Position numbers and translations under genes: made by a program. The notes beneath the pieces are model-generated. The model was not told where the DNA came from. It did no database searches and saw nothing but the letters and a program-made list of their open reading frames with translations. Shown here one piece after another: positions 15,885-24,005 of a DNA stretch of 24,005 bases; position 1 is the stretch's first letter, and the number at the start of each line of letters is the position of its first letter. The stretch covers positions 1-24,005 of the IMG/VR virus record IMGVR_UViG_3300042507_001454, one strand, 5' to 3'. This stretch comes from a virus.

Positions 15885-16517
15885 TTAAACTTCTTCCAAG
15901 GTTACCGATATGTTCCAAAGGTCATGATTTGTTGCCCCACGCTTTACTACGGAATAGTTAAAGTCTGCAAAATAAACTTCAATAACTTGATTATATTTAT
16001 TTAAATTATTAAACTGTGTTCCACCAGAAAAATTGCTATATTTGTCATAAGCAAGGTACATAAAAAATGGACCTTGATGTGTTTCATACCAATCAAGAAT
16101 TTCAACCCCACCTGCACCACCATCTGCTGTGTATTCTGCTGTAGATCCTTCACTTGGTGATACTCCTGTTGTTGAGTTAAAATTAGGTAATCCTGAATAC
16201 CCCCGTGAAGGCAGCATGTTCCAAGAAACAGACATACTTAATTTATCTGCAATATGAAAAGAACGCATCCTGCCATTAATTGTTCTTTGGCGTTGTTCAA
16301 TTCTTTGGTTATTAAACTGCATTTCACCTCTGTTGTGATCAGATAAAATAATAAACTGATCTAGTAGGTTTGGATCTGTTTCTGCTGTAGCAGCCCCCAC
16401 CTCTACTCCAGTAGGCACGTATAGGCCATTAGAGAGGGTTCCAGCATTGTTTGACCATAATATACCCTGTGGTCTTGTATACCTTTTTCTACCCGCTAAA
16501 TAGGCACTAGTAGCCAT
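15885..16517 (-). CDS. Dit-like distal tail protein candidate (210 aa)
   Basis: This beta-rich protein has the order DHNRGEMQFNNQRIEQRQRT (about 58-77), SFHIADKLSMSVSWNMLPSR, GPFFMYLAYD (about 149-158) and a C-terminal NQVIEVYFADFNYSVVKRG then LWNISVTLEEV. A final strand block of the type 'YF.DF.YSV..RG..HDLWNISVTLEEV' and a place between tape measure and hub fit a distal tail (Dit) or tube-like adaptor, which joins the tube to the tip. The tube-fold family also includes tail terminators, so the exact role is not certain. The start overlaps the tape measure stop as TAATG, with no strong ribosome binding site, so it is probably coupled to the tape measure gene. Confidence 0.72.
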   Translation of the reverse strand: MATSAYLAGRKRYTRPQGILWSNNAGTLSNGLYVPTGVEVGAATAETDPNLLDQFIILSDHNRGEMQFNNQRIEQRQRTINGRMRSFHIADKLSMSVSWNMLPSRGYSGLPNFNSTTGVSPSEGSTAEYTADGGAGGVEILDWYETHQGPFFMYLAYDKYSNFSGGTQFNNLNKYNQVIEVYFADFNYSVVKRGATNHDLWNISVTLEEV

Positions 16518-19500
16518 TAGATTCTTTGCCCCCTAACTCTTTGTGAGTCAACATTTTTAATTTCTTTCATTACTGCCCTAGCAACATCATTTGCATTTAA
16601 ATTATTTCCATTAATATTAAATCCCAAACTATAATTATACACTGCTGTAGAGTTATCATTCATTGATGTAGAAATATTATTAACTGGAACTTGTGCACTA
16701 CTGCCATTTCCAATCATTGAAGGATACTTAGATTCATTTAGCATTGAAAGCATTGGCCCAAACCTTTGGGTTGCTTTTTTATTCATTACAAATTCTCCAG
16801 GAGTTAGCATTGCTGGGACGGTATCAGAACCAATCCTTCCACCACGAGCCATGTATTTAGGAACAATACCACCCAGACTTCTGTTAATTGATTTACCTGC
16901 TCCTGTATCCCAAGGAGTAGTTATCTTTACTCCGCCAGCGCCTGTAGTTGTAAAAAACCCCGTAGGCTTTGTATTTGCTTCATTATTACCTGTTGACCCA
17001 GGAATATTTGTTTTATTTTGCATAGCAAGCGTAGCCTTAAGGGCTCTTTCAAGTTCGTTTGCTAAGTTTTTAGCACTTGTAGCCGATGCTGCAATTGCTG
17101 CAGCGTTAGCATCTAATGGTCCTTTGCTTAGTTCAAGAAGTGTTTTTGTTTTATCAATCTCTGATCTAGTTGTACCAGCATAAGTTGCAGAATCTTTTTC
17201 TTTTTCAACTTTAGTGTTAAGAACTTTAAGTTCACGATTTGTTGCTTCAATTTTGTTTTCAATTGTTTGTTTTTGTTCTTGGAGAGTTAATAGTTTTTCT
17301 CTTTCAATTGTGCTAATGTCTAGTTGAAGTTGTTTGTTTTGTTTTTCAATAGCATTTCTTCCTAATGCTGCTATTTGATTATCACGATTAGAAGTTAAAG
17401 CATCCTTTTGTCTAGAAAATGCGTTTTGTGCTTGCTGTGCTTTTGCTTCTTGTACAAGTTGTGCAGCAGCAGAAATATCTCCACGAGTTAAAGCATCTGC
17501 AATAGAAAGTCTTTGTTTTTGAGTGTTAGCAATATCTTGATTAATTGTTTCAATTTTTTCTAATGCTGATATTTGTTTTTCATATTTTTCATTAATTGCA
17601 TCTTCTTGTAAAGATATTTGTTCAAGGACAAAGTTATTTGCATCAATTATTTTTTGAATTGGTTTAATTCTATTATTATTAATTTTATCAATTTCATCGT
17701 TAACATTTTGTAAAAGTCCTTCTTGATTTTCTATTTCATCATTAAATGCTTTAATTTCAGGAGCAGTGCGTAAATCAATAAGGTATTCATTAAGTGCTAT
17801 AATTTTTTGTAAATTGTCTAAACGTGCAATTTCTTTATCTCTTGGGTCAGCAACAGTATCTTGATTTTCTTGATTTACTTTTATATATTTTTGTGTAAGA
17901 TTGATAAATTCTTTTAATGCTTTATTTCTTTTTGTTGTATTTTTTATTGCATTAATATCAAGAATTTCTTTAACTATTTCAGCATCGTTTGTTAACTCTA
18001 TAGCAGTTTTAAAATCAATCTGTTTTCCAATCAAAGTTGTGAAGGCTTTGGTTTGATCTTTAAGTGCTTTAATTTTTGCTGCTAATCCTTTTAGTTCTGC
18101 TTTGCCAGTTTGAGTTGCAGCGGCAGTGATTTTATTTTGATTATTTATATCTTTTTCTGTTTGTTCAAGCATTTTTCTTATTTTGGCTCTTGCTGATTCT
18201 TGCTCATAGACGCTACCATTTATTGTAGTTAACACTAGTTCTTCTGCAACTGCAACTCCAAGAAGTGCAGCCCGAACTAGCAGCAACCTTGTTTCATAAT
18301 CTTTTACTCCAGCAGTTGCTTTGGCATATTCTGGATTTATAGAAATTAAAGTTTCTTTTAATAATAAATTTGCGTATGCAGTATCTTCTGTTGGCTTAAG
18401 AATTTTTAAAATTGTGTCTGTGTATTCAGAACCGCTCATCGCTCCTGCTTTAAATTGTCCACTAACTCCAGCAAGGACATTGCTTAACTCTTGAGATCCT
18501 AACTTTAATTGTTTTTGTTGTTCATTGGTCAACTTAATTATTTCTGGACCATAACTTGTTACTCCGCCTCTAACAGAAAGTATTTCTCTTGTTTTTTCAA
18601 TTCCTTTTTCAAATTCTGCATTAAAGTTTTTTGTAATATCTTGTGCTAAGGCTATTGCTCCTACTCTTCCTTCTTCTTTTGATAAATCCAACTGTCCAAA
18701 TTTTAGAATAAGTTTAGATTTGTCAGCCTCTTCTAATAACGCTTTTATAATTATATCTACTTGTGCTTTTGCAAAACCCTGTCCACGCAAATCTAATGCT
18801 AATGTTTGCAGTGCTAATAAGGCTTCTTCATTTGTTGCCTTAGATAAAGCACTAATATCTTTTTCAAAGTCTTTTTGAAAACTTTCTGTTTTCTTTAATG
18901 CTTGAATTTGTGATCGTTCATTTGGTTTTGCTTGTATACTAGAAAGAACGGCATCAGTTCCAGCCCTTGCTGTAGGAGTAACTCCAAAAAATTCTCCAAG
19001 TGTTTCAAGTTTTGTTTTTGTAGTTGTTATTGCATTGGCTAAACCTTCAATAGCCATTCGTTCTTTTTCTCTTGCGCTATTAGAAAGTTTTATTGCTATT
19101 ATTCCAGCAGTTAAAGCGATAGACGCAAGTCCAAAAGCACCTTTAAATTTAGAAATAATTGAAACTATTTTGTTTCCAGTTAATAGTTGAATGATAGAAG
19201 ATAAAGCAAAAAGTGGTCCAGTTATTTGAAACAGTATTTCAGAGAATTTTCCTAGATTTCCGCCAGCCATTGAAGCCACACCTGATAGGGCAGATAGTGC
19301 AAAAGTACCAGACATAAAGCCTTTATTTAGTCTATCCATTCTCTGATTCATTACTGACATACGTTTTTGTTGTTGTATTGATAGGAGTGTTTCTCTGTTC
19401 ATTCTTGCTTTTGCAGTAACATCTGCTAAAGAAACACCTGGGCTTGGCGCATTTGCAGCAACTAATCCTGGTTGCCCTGGCCCTCTAAACGGAATAGGTC

Positions 19501-22500
19501 CAACTCCACCTTTAACTCCACCTGTTGCAGCCTTGCCTAACTGAGATCCTATTAAAGCAACATCGTCCTGTCTACTCTTCATTCCCTCTTCAAGACCACG
19601 ACCAATATCTTCACCAGTCTTTCTAGTTTTTCTAGATGGGGATGCTGTTCCTGCTGCTGTTGCAGTTGCATTAACCGCTGCTGCTCCTACCTTAGACCCA
19701 ACCTTTGCTGCCTCTATAGTAAATTCTTTTGTAAATGCATTTAAATCTGTTCTTAATCCCGCTAACCTTCTTTTTGTTTCATCAGAAAACTTATTATAAA
19801 TAATTGCTGCTTCTTGTGTTGTTTTTCCAAGACCTTGTGCCATATCTTTTGTAATTGTAAATCTTGCATTTTTTTCATAAGGAAGGCTAGAACTGCCAGC
19901 CATTTGTTGCATACCACCAAAATATTTTCCACTTTTTCTAGATTTTATGTATGGATCTTTTCCAACAGCAATTCGTGAGTCATTTCTTGGATCTGTTACC
20001 ACAGAAACTTTACGCATTTTGGTTTGAGCATCTTTTACTCTTTTATCAGTTTCAGCAACTTTATTATAAGCATCACTAACTAATTTATCTAAATCTTCAG
20101 CAGTAACTTCTGTAATGTCTCCAAGTTTGTCAAAACCAATTTTAATTTCTTCTGTTATTTTTTTATTAATTACCTTAAACTCTTCAACAGAGGTTCCTGC
20201 ATTTGTTAATTGTCTTTGAAGTTCAATATCTCTAAACTCACCTCTTTCAACAAGATCTCTTTTTGCTAAACTGGTTAACGCTTTCTTACCACTTCCTTGT
20301 TTTCCAACTGCTCTGTTTAATTCAGTTGATGTTCCAATAACTTCATTAGTAAATGCCGTAAATCTTTTTTGCATTCCATCGTCAAAAGAATTAACCATCT
20401 GTAAAATTGCATTCTGAACAGATTGAGTTGCTTCTTTACTTATTTCAATAAGTTGTGCTCCTGTTGCTTCATTGCTTCCACCAAAGTGTGCAGCAGCAAA
20501 ACCTCCAGGTACATCCACTGCTGTTCCTATTGTTCTTCCAACAATTCCAGTTCGTTTAAATCCAGGTATATTTCCAGAAATTAATCCATCAATTATTCCA
20601 GGATACTTTTTGACTGTTTTTGCAGAAATGATTGCTTCTCCATTAGATGCCATTACTGGAATTGAGTCAGAGGTTGGTCCTCCAGGACCTGAGATCATTC
20701 CTCCTTGTGCAAACTTTTTAGCAATTCTTCCTGGCATCATCATTCCAGGATTATTCATTGAGAAGTTTCTTGCTGCTCCTGCTGCTGAGTTATATGCTGC
20801 TATAAGTTTATTTATTTGAGTTACTTCAGCAGTAAATGTTTGTGTTAAATTTGCATGTGTTTGATTAAGAGAGTGGGCTGCTGCTGCAGCATCTAGTTGC
20901 TCCATGGTCATATACTGTGTTTGCTCTGCTAGCATTTGTGATTGACCAGTTAATCTTTGATACCCGCCACGAAGTGTTAAGAACAATTTAATAATGTTTG
21001 CTACACCATTTGCAAGCAAACCAAACGTCATAAGCAATACTGGACCAATGGCTCCAATGCCGATTGTTAGTAAAGTAATAAGTCTTTTGGTTCCAGATGA
21101 AAGGTTAGCAAATTTTTCTAATATATTTCCAACAAATTCTACAATTGGTGTTGCTGCTTCTAAAAATGCTTGACCGACTGGAACAAGGGCAACCTTAAGA
21201 TCTTCAACTGACTTTTTAAATTTATTCATTGAAGATTCTGCAGTCATACCTAATTCTTTTTCAGACAAAGATGCAAGATCTTCAACAGAAGAATTTGCTA
21301 AATCAAGAACACGAGCAGCCTGATTTCCATCTTTGGCTACGTTAGCAAATAATGTTGACAAACGAGCAAACTGAAACTTACCAAACATTTGTTCAATTGC
21401 TCTAGCACGATTAAGTGGATCTAGTTGGTTGAGTGCTGTTGCAAACTCTAATACTGTTGCTTTAAGATTTCCCTTATTTTTTTCAACAATAGCATCTGCA
21501 TTAATTCCAAAACTAGCAAGCATTGCACTTGCTTTTGTTGTTGGATTAATTAATGCTGCAAGGCCAGACTTAAGTGCGTTTGCACCTTCGGATGCATTGA
21601 TGCCACCCTCTTTCATAGCAGCCATAAAGAATGTTAAATCTTTTACATCTCCGCCTAGTTGCTGAATAACTGGCGCTACCTTTGGAATTGCAGTAGTAAT
21701 ATCATCAAGAGATACAACTGTTTGGTTTTCTACTGCGTTAAGAAAATCAATTGATTCTGCAAGTTTTTCGGATGACATACCAAAAGCATTTTGCAATGAA
21801 ATGGTTGTTTCAAGAGCCTTTTGACTATCAACTTGACCAAGAATAGAAAGACGTGTTGCTTCTGTTGTTTGACGTTGTAAATCTAAACCTTGAAAACCTG
21901 CTGCTGCTGCTTCTGCTGCTAAACCAACGGTAGTAGATACTGCTACTCCATACTTTGTAAACTGTTTTCCAAGTTCTGTAATGTTATCTAGCGCTGCCTG
22001 TGTTTCTTCTTGTGGAGTAAATAAATCTCCATAAACTTTTTTAAATCTAATTGCTTGCGCTTCCATATCCATAAATGCTTTTGCTGCTGCTGTTCCTACA
22101 GCCATAAGTGGAAGCGTAAAACCAACCATTAATTGACGTCCAGCCCATTGTGTATTCTTACCAAAGTTTAATAGATTGGTAGATCCTTGTTTCATTAACT
22201 GATTAAATAATGCTTGTTTTTGTGCTGCTATTGCTGTTTTTGTGCCATAGTCTTGCATGTTAAGGCTAGTAGGTCTAATAGCAATTGCTTCCATTACCCC
22301 GTTAACATTGCGACCCATTTTAATGTATTGGGTTTGTAATGTTTTTACACGTTCTTCTGATACCTTACCAATTGTGTCAAACTCTGATTTAAATAGTCTG
22401 CCAAATGTTTTTGTAGATGCTCCCGCATAGCGGAAGTATTCCCGCATTGAAAATTTATTTTTTTCTAATGAATTGGTAAATGATTCTGCAGATGTTTTGA

Positions 22501-22708
22501 CTGTACGCATTTCAGCAGAGAATGCGCCAATAGAATTTATGCTATTTAAAAGATTCTTTTGTAATCCCCGTTGTGCAAGGGCTGCTGCTTCACTTGATCT
22601 AGATATTGAGGTGTGAAACTGAGATATTTGACGCTGTAATGCTTTTAACTGTGTTAATGCATTAGAGGAATCAATATTAATACCAATATTAGCATTAACA
22701 TCAGCCAT
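16517..22708 (-). CDS. Tail tape measure protein
   Basis: This 2063-aa protein sets tail length and fills the tube lumen. At about 0.15 nm per residue (general rule for tape measures) it predicts a tail near 310 nm. A TP901-type tape measure core spans about residues 190-520 (AGRQLMVGFTLPLMAVGTAA, GVAVSTTVGLAAEAAAAGFQ, LNAVENQTVVSLDDITTAIP, ARAIEQMFGKFQFARLSTLF). Hydrophobic segments lie near 540-572, 1133-1172 and 1191-1208. A long charged coiled coil covers about 1650-1850. The motif GG-I-GP-T-DS-P-M-GE, common in tape measures, occurs twice (about 664-700 and 1950-1985). No muralytic domain is seen. GAGGTG precedes the ATG by 9 bases, and the upstream short chaperone ends 22 bases before. 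The call is firm. Confidence 0.96.
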   Translation of the reverse strand: MADVNANIGINIDSSNALTQLKALQRQISQFHTSISRSSEAAALAQRGLQKNLLNSINSIGAFSAEMRTVKTSAESFTNSLEKNKFSMREYFRYAGASTKTFGRLFKSEFDTIGKVSEERVKTLQTQYIKMGRNVNGVMEAIAIRPTSLNMQDYGTKTAIAAQKQALFNQLMKQGSTNLLNFGKNTQWAGRQLMVGFTLPLMAVGTAAAKAFMDMEAQAIRFKKVYGDLFTPQEETQAALDNITELGKQFTKYGVAVSTTVGLAAEAAAAGFQGLDLQRQTTEATRLSILGQVDSQKALETTISLQNAFGMSSEKLAESIDFLNAVENQTVVSLDDITTAIPKVAPVIQQLGGDVKDLTFFMAAMKEGGINASEGANALKSGLAALINPTTKASAMLASFGINADAIVEKNKGNLKATVLEFATALNQLDPLNRARAIEQMFGKFQFARLSTLFANVAKDGNQAARVLDLANSSVEDLASLSEKELGMTAESSMNKFKKSVEDLKVALVPVGQAFLEAATPIVEFVGNILEKFANLSSGTKRLITLLTIGIGAIGPVLLMTFGLLANGVANIIKLFLTLRGGYQRLTGQSQMLAEQTQYMTMEQLDAAAAAHSLNQTHANLTQTFTAEVTQINKLIAAYNSAAGAARNFSMNNPGMMMPGRIAKKFAQGGMISGPGGPTSDSIPVMASNGEAIISAKTVKKYPGIIDGLISGNIPGFKRTGIVGRTIGTAVDVPGGFAAAHFGGSNEATGAQLIEISKEATQSVQNAILQMVNSFDDGMQKRFTAFTNEVIGTSTELNRAVGKQGSGKKALTSLAKRDLVERGEFRDIELQRQLTNAGTSVEEFKVINKKITEEIKIGFDKLGDITEVTAEDLDKLVSDAYNKVAETDKRVKDAQTKMRKVSVVTDPRNDSRIAVGKDPYIKSRKSGKYFGGMQQMAGSSSLPYEKNARFTITKDMAQGLGKTTQEAAIIYNKFSDETKRRLAGLRTDLNAFTKEFTIEAAKVGSKVGAAAVNATATAAGTASPSRKTRKTGEDIGRGLEEGMKSRQDDVALIGSQLGKAATGGVKGGVGPIPFRGPGQPGLVAANAPSPGVSLADVTAKARMNRETLLSIQQQKRMSVMNQRMDRLNKGFMSGTFALSALSGVASMAGGNLGKFSEILFQITGPLFALSSIIQLLTGNKIVSIISKFKGAFGLASIALTAGIIAIKLSNSAREKERMAIEGLANAITTTKTKLETLGEFFGVTPTARAGTDAVLSSIQAKPNERSQIQALKKTESFQKDFEKDISALSKATNEEALLALQTLALDLRGQGFAKAQVDIIIKALLEEADKSKLILKFGQLDLSKEEGRVGAIALAQDITKNFNAEFEKGIEKTREILSVRGGVTSYGPEIIKLTNEQQKQLKLGSQELSNVLAGVSGQFKAGAMSGSEYTDTILKILKPTEDTAYANLLLKETLISINPEYAKATAGVKDYETRLLLVRAALLGVAVAEELVLTTINGSVYEQESARAKIRKMLEQTEKDINNQNKITAAATQTGKAELKGLAAKIKALKDQTKAFTTLIGKQIDFKTAIELTNDAEIVKEILDINAIKNTTKRNKALKEFINLTQKYIKVNQENQDTVADPRDKEIARLDNLQKIIALNEYLIDLRTAPEIKAFNDEIENQEGLLQNVNDEIDKINNNRIKPIQKIIDANNFVLEQISLQEDAINEKYEKQISALEKIETINQDIANTQKQRLSIADALTRGDISAAAQLVQEAKAQQAQNAFSRQKDALTSNRDNQIAALGRNAIEKQNKQLQLDISTIEREKLLTLQEQKQTIENKIEATNRELKVLNTKVEKEKDSATYAGTTRSEIDKTKTLLELSKGPLDANAAAIAASATSAKNLANELERALKATLAMQNKTNIPGSTGNNEANTKPTGFFTTTGAGGVKITTPWDTGAGKSINRSLGGIVPKYMARGGRIGSDTVPAMLTPGEFVMNKKATQRFGPMLSMLNESKYPSMIGNGSSAQVPVNNISTSMNDNSTAVYNYSLGFNINGNNLNANDVARAVMKEIKNVDSQRVRGQRI

Positions 22709-22730
22709 TTAGTCTCACACCTCTTTTAAA

Positions 22731-23060
22731 TTATTCAGCCATAGTTACGCCAAGAACGTCTGAAACTTCAGCAAGTTTAATACCTGATGCTGCTTCTACG
22801 ATCTTGTAAACTGTTGGGAGATCAATATTCTCCTCTAGTTTTTTTACGTCTTCAGAGAGTTCTGGCTTGTATTGTTTCATTGCAATCTGCACACACTCCA
22901 TAAGAATGTCCATAGACTTGCCATTATCTTCCGCCACTGCTCCCACACCCTCAAACTTCTTCATAAACGGACGAAGTAGAGAAATTTTTAGAGGACGTAC
23001 TGTAACCTTTGTGCCATCAATTAATGTAAGAGTAGTTTCCTCATACGTAGTTGTTGCCAT
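22731..23060 (-). CDS. Short tail assembly chaperone (G-like only)
   Basis: This 109-aa protein is clearly a paralogue of the first half of the gene upstream: by eye about 40 of some 98 aligned positions are identical, including MATT, LIDGT, PLKI, ECV, MKQY, DLPT and GIK. It lacks the T-like C-terminal part. In many long-tailed phages a chaperone G coats the tape measure, and a rarer frameshift product GT recruits tube subunits; this protein matches the abundant G form. A consensus AGGAGG (23066-23071) lies 5 bases before the ATG, and an extended -10 lies further upstream, so it should be made at a higher level than the long form. Its stop lies 22 bases from the tape measure start, too close for a frameshift into a T domain. 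Confidence 0.87.
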   Translation of the reverse strand: MATTTYEETTLTLIDGTKVTVRPLKISLLRPFMKKFEGVGAVAEDNGKSMDILMECVQIAMKQYKPELSEDVKKLEENIDLPTVYKIVEAASGIKLAEVSDVLGVTMAE

Positions 23061-23065
23061 TATTT

Positions 23066-23071
23066 CCTCCT
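23066..23071 (-). promoter_or_regulatory. Strong ribosome binding site of the short chaperone
   Basis: AGGAGG on the minus strand, 5 bases before the ATG at 23060. It is a full consensus site, unlike the weak GAAAG before the long chaperone, which suggests different translation levels for the two paralogues. Confidence 0.75.
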
Positions 23072-23084
23072 ATAGGTTATGTTA

Positions 23085-23093
23085 ATTATAGCA
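23085..23093 (-). promoter_or_regulatory. Extended -10 promoter before the short chaperone
   Basis: TGCTATAAT on the minus strand is a perfect TATAAT with the extended TG, in the true 57-base gap between the two chaperone genes. The expected start near 23078 gives an 18-base leader that includes AGGAGG. No -35 match is seen at 17 bases (ATAAAA instead), which extended -10 promoters can tolerate. Confidence 0.5.
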
Positions 23094-23117
23094 TGTTGAA
23101 ACTTATTTTTTATTATT

Positions 23118-23813
23118 TTATTTTGTTAAATCTTCGTAATCAAGGCCGTAACCAATGCCAAACCCTGCTTTTACAGCATTTTGTCCTTGAAGTGCTAATA
23201 TGTCTTTCCCATCACCAGTCTTGCCCTTACTAAAAACTCTAGCCTTCATATCTTCCCATTCTTTTTGCCCCTTTGATTCTCCAGACTGAGCATCTAAATC
23301 TACCCCCTGAATTGCAGCCAAAAATTTCTTTTCTTGATAGTCAAGTTCTCTACGACTTGAAAGGGTTGCAATTAATTCTGGCATAGATAAAGACTCTTCT
23401 AATTCTCTGTAATCTTTCCATATACCCAATAAAAATACTTCAGACTCAATCTTGGCTAGATCCAATTCTGACCAGGTTGAACCACTTTCTGTTGCTTGAT
23501 CTTTTACTGTTTCTTCAGATTTTTGATTAATTTTTATACCCGCAGAAACATCTAATACTGTGTATATAGTTGGCAAATCAAGACTATCCTCTACATCAGA
23601 TTTTGTTAAATTTATTCCTGGATAATATTGTTTCATTGTAATTCTTACACACTCAACTAAAAAATCTATTGCTTCATCATCATTTTTGGCAGTTTTAACA
23701 TCCTCAAATGCATCCATAAACTCACGTAAATATTTTATTTTTAATGGAACAATCTCCAGTTCTGTACCATCAATGAGTTTAATTATTTTATTTTTATAAA
23801 CGGTTGTTGCCAT
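23118..23813 (-). CDS. Long tail assembly chaperone (G-T type, single frame)
   Basis: This 231-aa protein has an N-terminal G-like domain (about 1-98), paralogous to the next gene, then a T-like region: ESEVFLLGIWKDYRELEESL (about 144-163), SMPELIATLSSRRELDYQEK (about 163-182) and a Gly-rich end (GFGIGYGLDYEDL). The 'F.LGIWK.Y.ELE.SLS.PEL' pattern is typical of the T part made by frameshifting in many actinobacterial phages. Here both parts are in one open frame, and I found no slippery heptamer in phase at the junction. The ribosome binding site is weak (GAAAG, 3 bases before the ATG). The gene lies between the terminator after the tube gene and the short paralogue. It should act with the short form in tape measure folding and tube polymerisation. 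Confidence 0.87.
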   Translation of the reverse strand: MATTVYKNKIIKLIDGTELEIVPLKIKYLREFMDAFEDVKTAKNDDEAIDFLVECVRITMKQYYPGINLTKSDVEDSLDLPTIYTVLDVSAGIKINQKSEETVKDQATESGSTWSELDLAKIESEVFLLGIWKDYRELEESLSMPELIATLSSRRELDYQEKKFLAAIQGVDLDAQSGESKGQKEWEDMKARVFSKGKTGDGKDILALQGQNAVKAGFGIGYGLDYEDLTK

Positions 23814-23822
23814 AATCTTTCT

Positions 23823-23831
23823 ATTCTATCA
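23823..23831 (-). promoter_or_regulatory. Weak extended -10 candidate before the long chaperone
   Basis: TGATAGAAT on the minus strand, 9 bases before the ATG. A start near 23816 would leave almost no leader, so this would have to give a leaderless message. The expected -35 position lies in the terminator hairpin and does not match. Low confidence; read-through of the terminator is the alternative source of transcript. Confidence 0.25.
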
Positions 23832-23841
23832 CAGGCAAAAC

Positions 23842-23868
23842 AAAAAACCCACCTAATTAAAGGTGGGT
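23842..23868 (-). terminator. Rho-independent terminator after the major tail protein gene
   Basis: On the minus strand an 8-bp perfect stem (ACCCACCT at 23868-23861 pairing with AGGTGGGT at 23854-23847) closes a 6-base AT-only loop and runs directly into TTTTTT and a further TTTT after one G. It lies 23 bases past the tube gene stop. It would stop most transcripts of the highly expressed capsid and tube genes and lower expression of the chaperone, tape measure and tip genes downstream, a common arrangement in tailed phages. Confidence 0.85.
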
Positions 23869-23890
23869 CTTGAGTTAATCTAAGTTTAGA

Positions 23891-24005
23891 TTATGATTGT
23901 CCATAGGTACGATCAATGATCTTACCATAGGAACCTGATGTATCTTCAGGAAGAAGACGGAATGAAACTTCAAACATTGACGGTTCGTCACGCTTTGCTG
24001 ACACA
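23891..24005 (-). CDS. Major tail (tube) protein, C-terminal end only
   Basis: The last 37 residues are readable; the gene continues past the right edge. They include RDEPSMFEVSFRLLPEDTSG and KIIDRTYGQS before a TAA stop (23893-23891). The ending 'EVSFRLLPED...YGKIIDR' resembles the C-terminus of major tail proteins of long-tailed actinobacterial phages, which polymerise into the tail tube. A position directly before the chaperone pair and tape measure is the standard place for this gene. The strong terminator right after it fits a highly expressed structural gene. An alternative such as a second tube-like protein cannot be excluded from a fragment. Confidence 0.78.
   Translation of the reverse strand, partial: VSAKRDEPSMFEVSFRLLPEDTSGSYGKIIDRTYGQS

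Noticed and set aside
16851-17183. 110-aa plus-strand open frame
   Set aside because: Antisense to the tape measure C-terminal part; no other plus-strand gene exists in the window and no start signal was seen.
20472-20819. 115-aa plus-strand open frame
   Set aside because: Antisense shadow of the tape measure gene; Pro/Ile-rich composition is what the reverse of its Gly/Asn-rich stretch would give, and it has no gene-like context.
23470-23545. Programmed frameshift signal at the G/T junction of the long chaperone
   Set aside because: A-rich strings occur here but none forms an X XXY YYZ heptamer in the right phase, and the G and T parts are already in one frame.
1-24005. tRNA genes, CRISPR arrays, insertion sequences, attachment sites
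   Set aside because: Coding density leaves no room: the largest gap is 77 bases and holds a terminator. No spaced direct repeats, transposase or integrase motifs were seen.

Overview
This window is a stretch of a tailed double-stranded DNA bacteriophage genome. It is clearly AT-rich, almost entirely coding, and every gene I can support lies on the minus strand, so transcription runs from position 24005 towards position 1. The gene order after the tail tube (chaperones, tape measure, distal-tail and hub proteins, small tip proteins) is that of a long-tailed phage. No baseplate-wedge or contractile genes follow the tape measure, so a siphovirus with a tail near 300 nm is the most likely form (inference from a 2063-residue tape measure). 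Several proteins look like those of actinobacterial phages, and the low GC would suit an uncultured aquatic actinophage, but the host cannot be fixed from sequence alone. I see no tRNA, CRISPR array, insertion sequence, integrase or lysis gene.

Tail module (24005 to 8555, in transcription order): the C-terminal end of the major tail (tube) protein; a rho-independent terminator; a 231-aa tail assembly chaperone carrying both G-like and T-like parts in one frame; a 109-aa paralogue with only the G-like part, with its own candidate promoter and strong ribosome binding site; the tape measure protein; a 210-aa Dit-like protein; a 1501-aa hub or tail-tip protein; then four smaller tail proteins of 260, 386, 141 and 146 aa that probably build the tip or fibres.

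Replication module (8542 to 1): a small zinc ribbon protein and a MerR-like helix-turn-helix protein at the junction; two small unknown proteins; a DnaB-type helicase; a compact CHC2/TOPRIM primase; a gp32-like single-strand binding protein with a strong sigma70-type promoter in front of it; a bacterial-type DNA polymerase III alpha subunit with an apparently intact PHP site; a RecA-type recombinase; a small Cys-rich protein; and the start of one more gene running off the left edge. Together these form most of a phage-encoded replisome, although no clamp or clamp loader is seen here.

Genes are packed with 1-11 base overlaps or tiny gaps, and many starts are probably translationally coupled. 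The longest intergenic stretch is 77 bases (23814-23890) and holds the terminator, so no gene-free stretch above 300 bases exists. The most unusual feature is the chaperone pair: the short and long products that many tailed phages make from one gene by programmed frameshifting appear to come from two tandem genes, with no frameshift needed.
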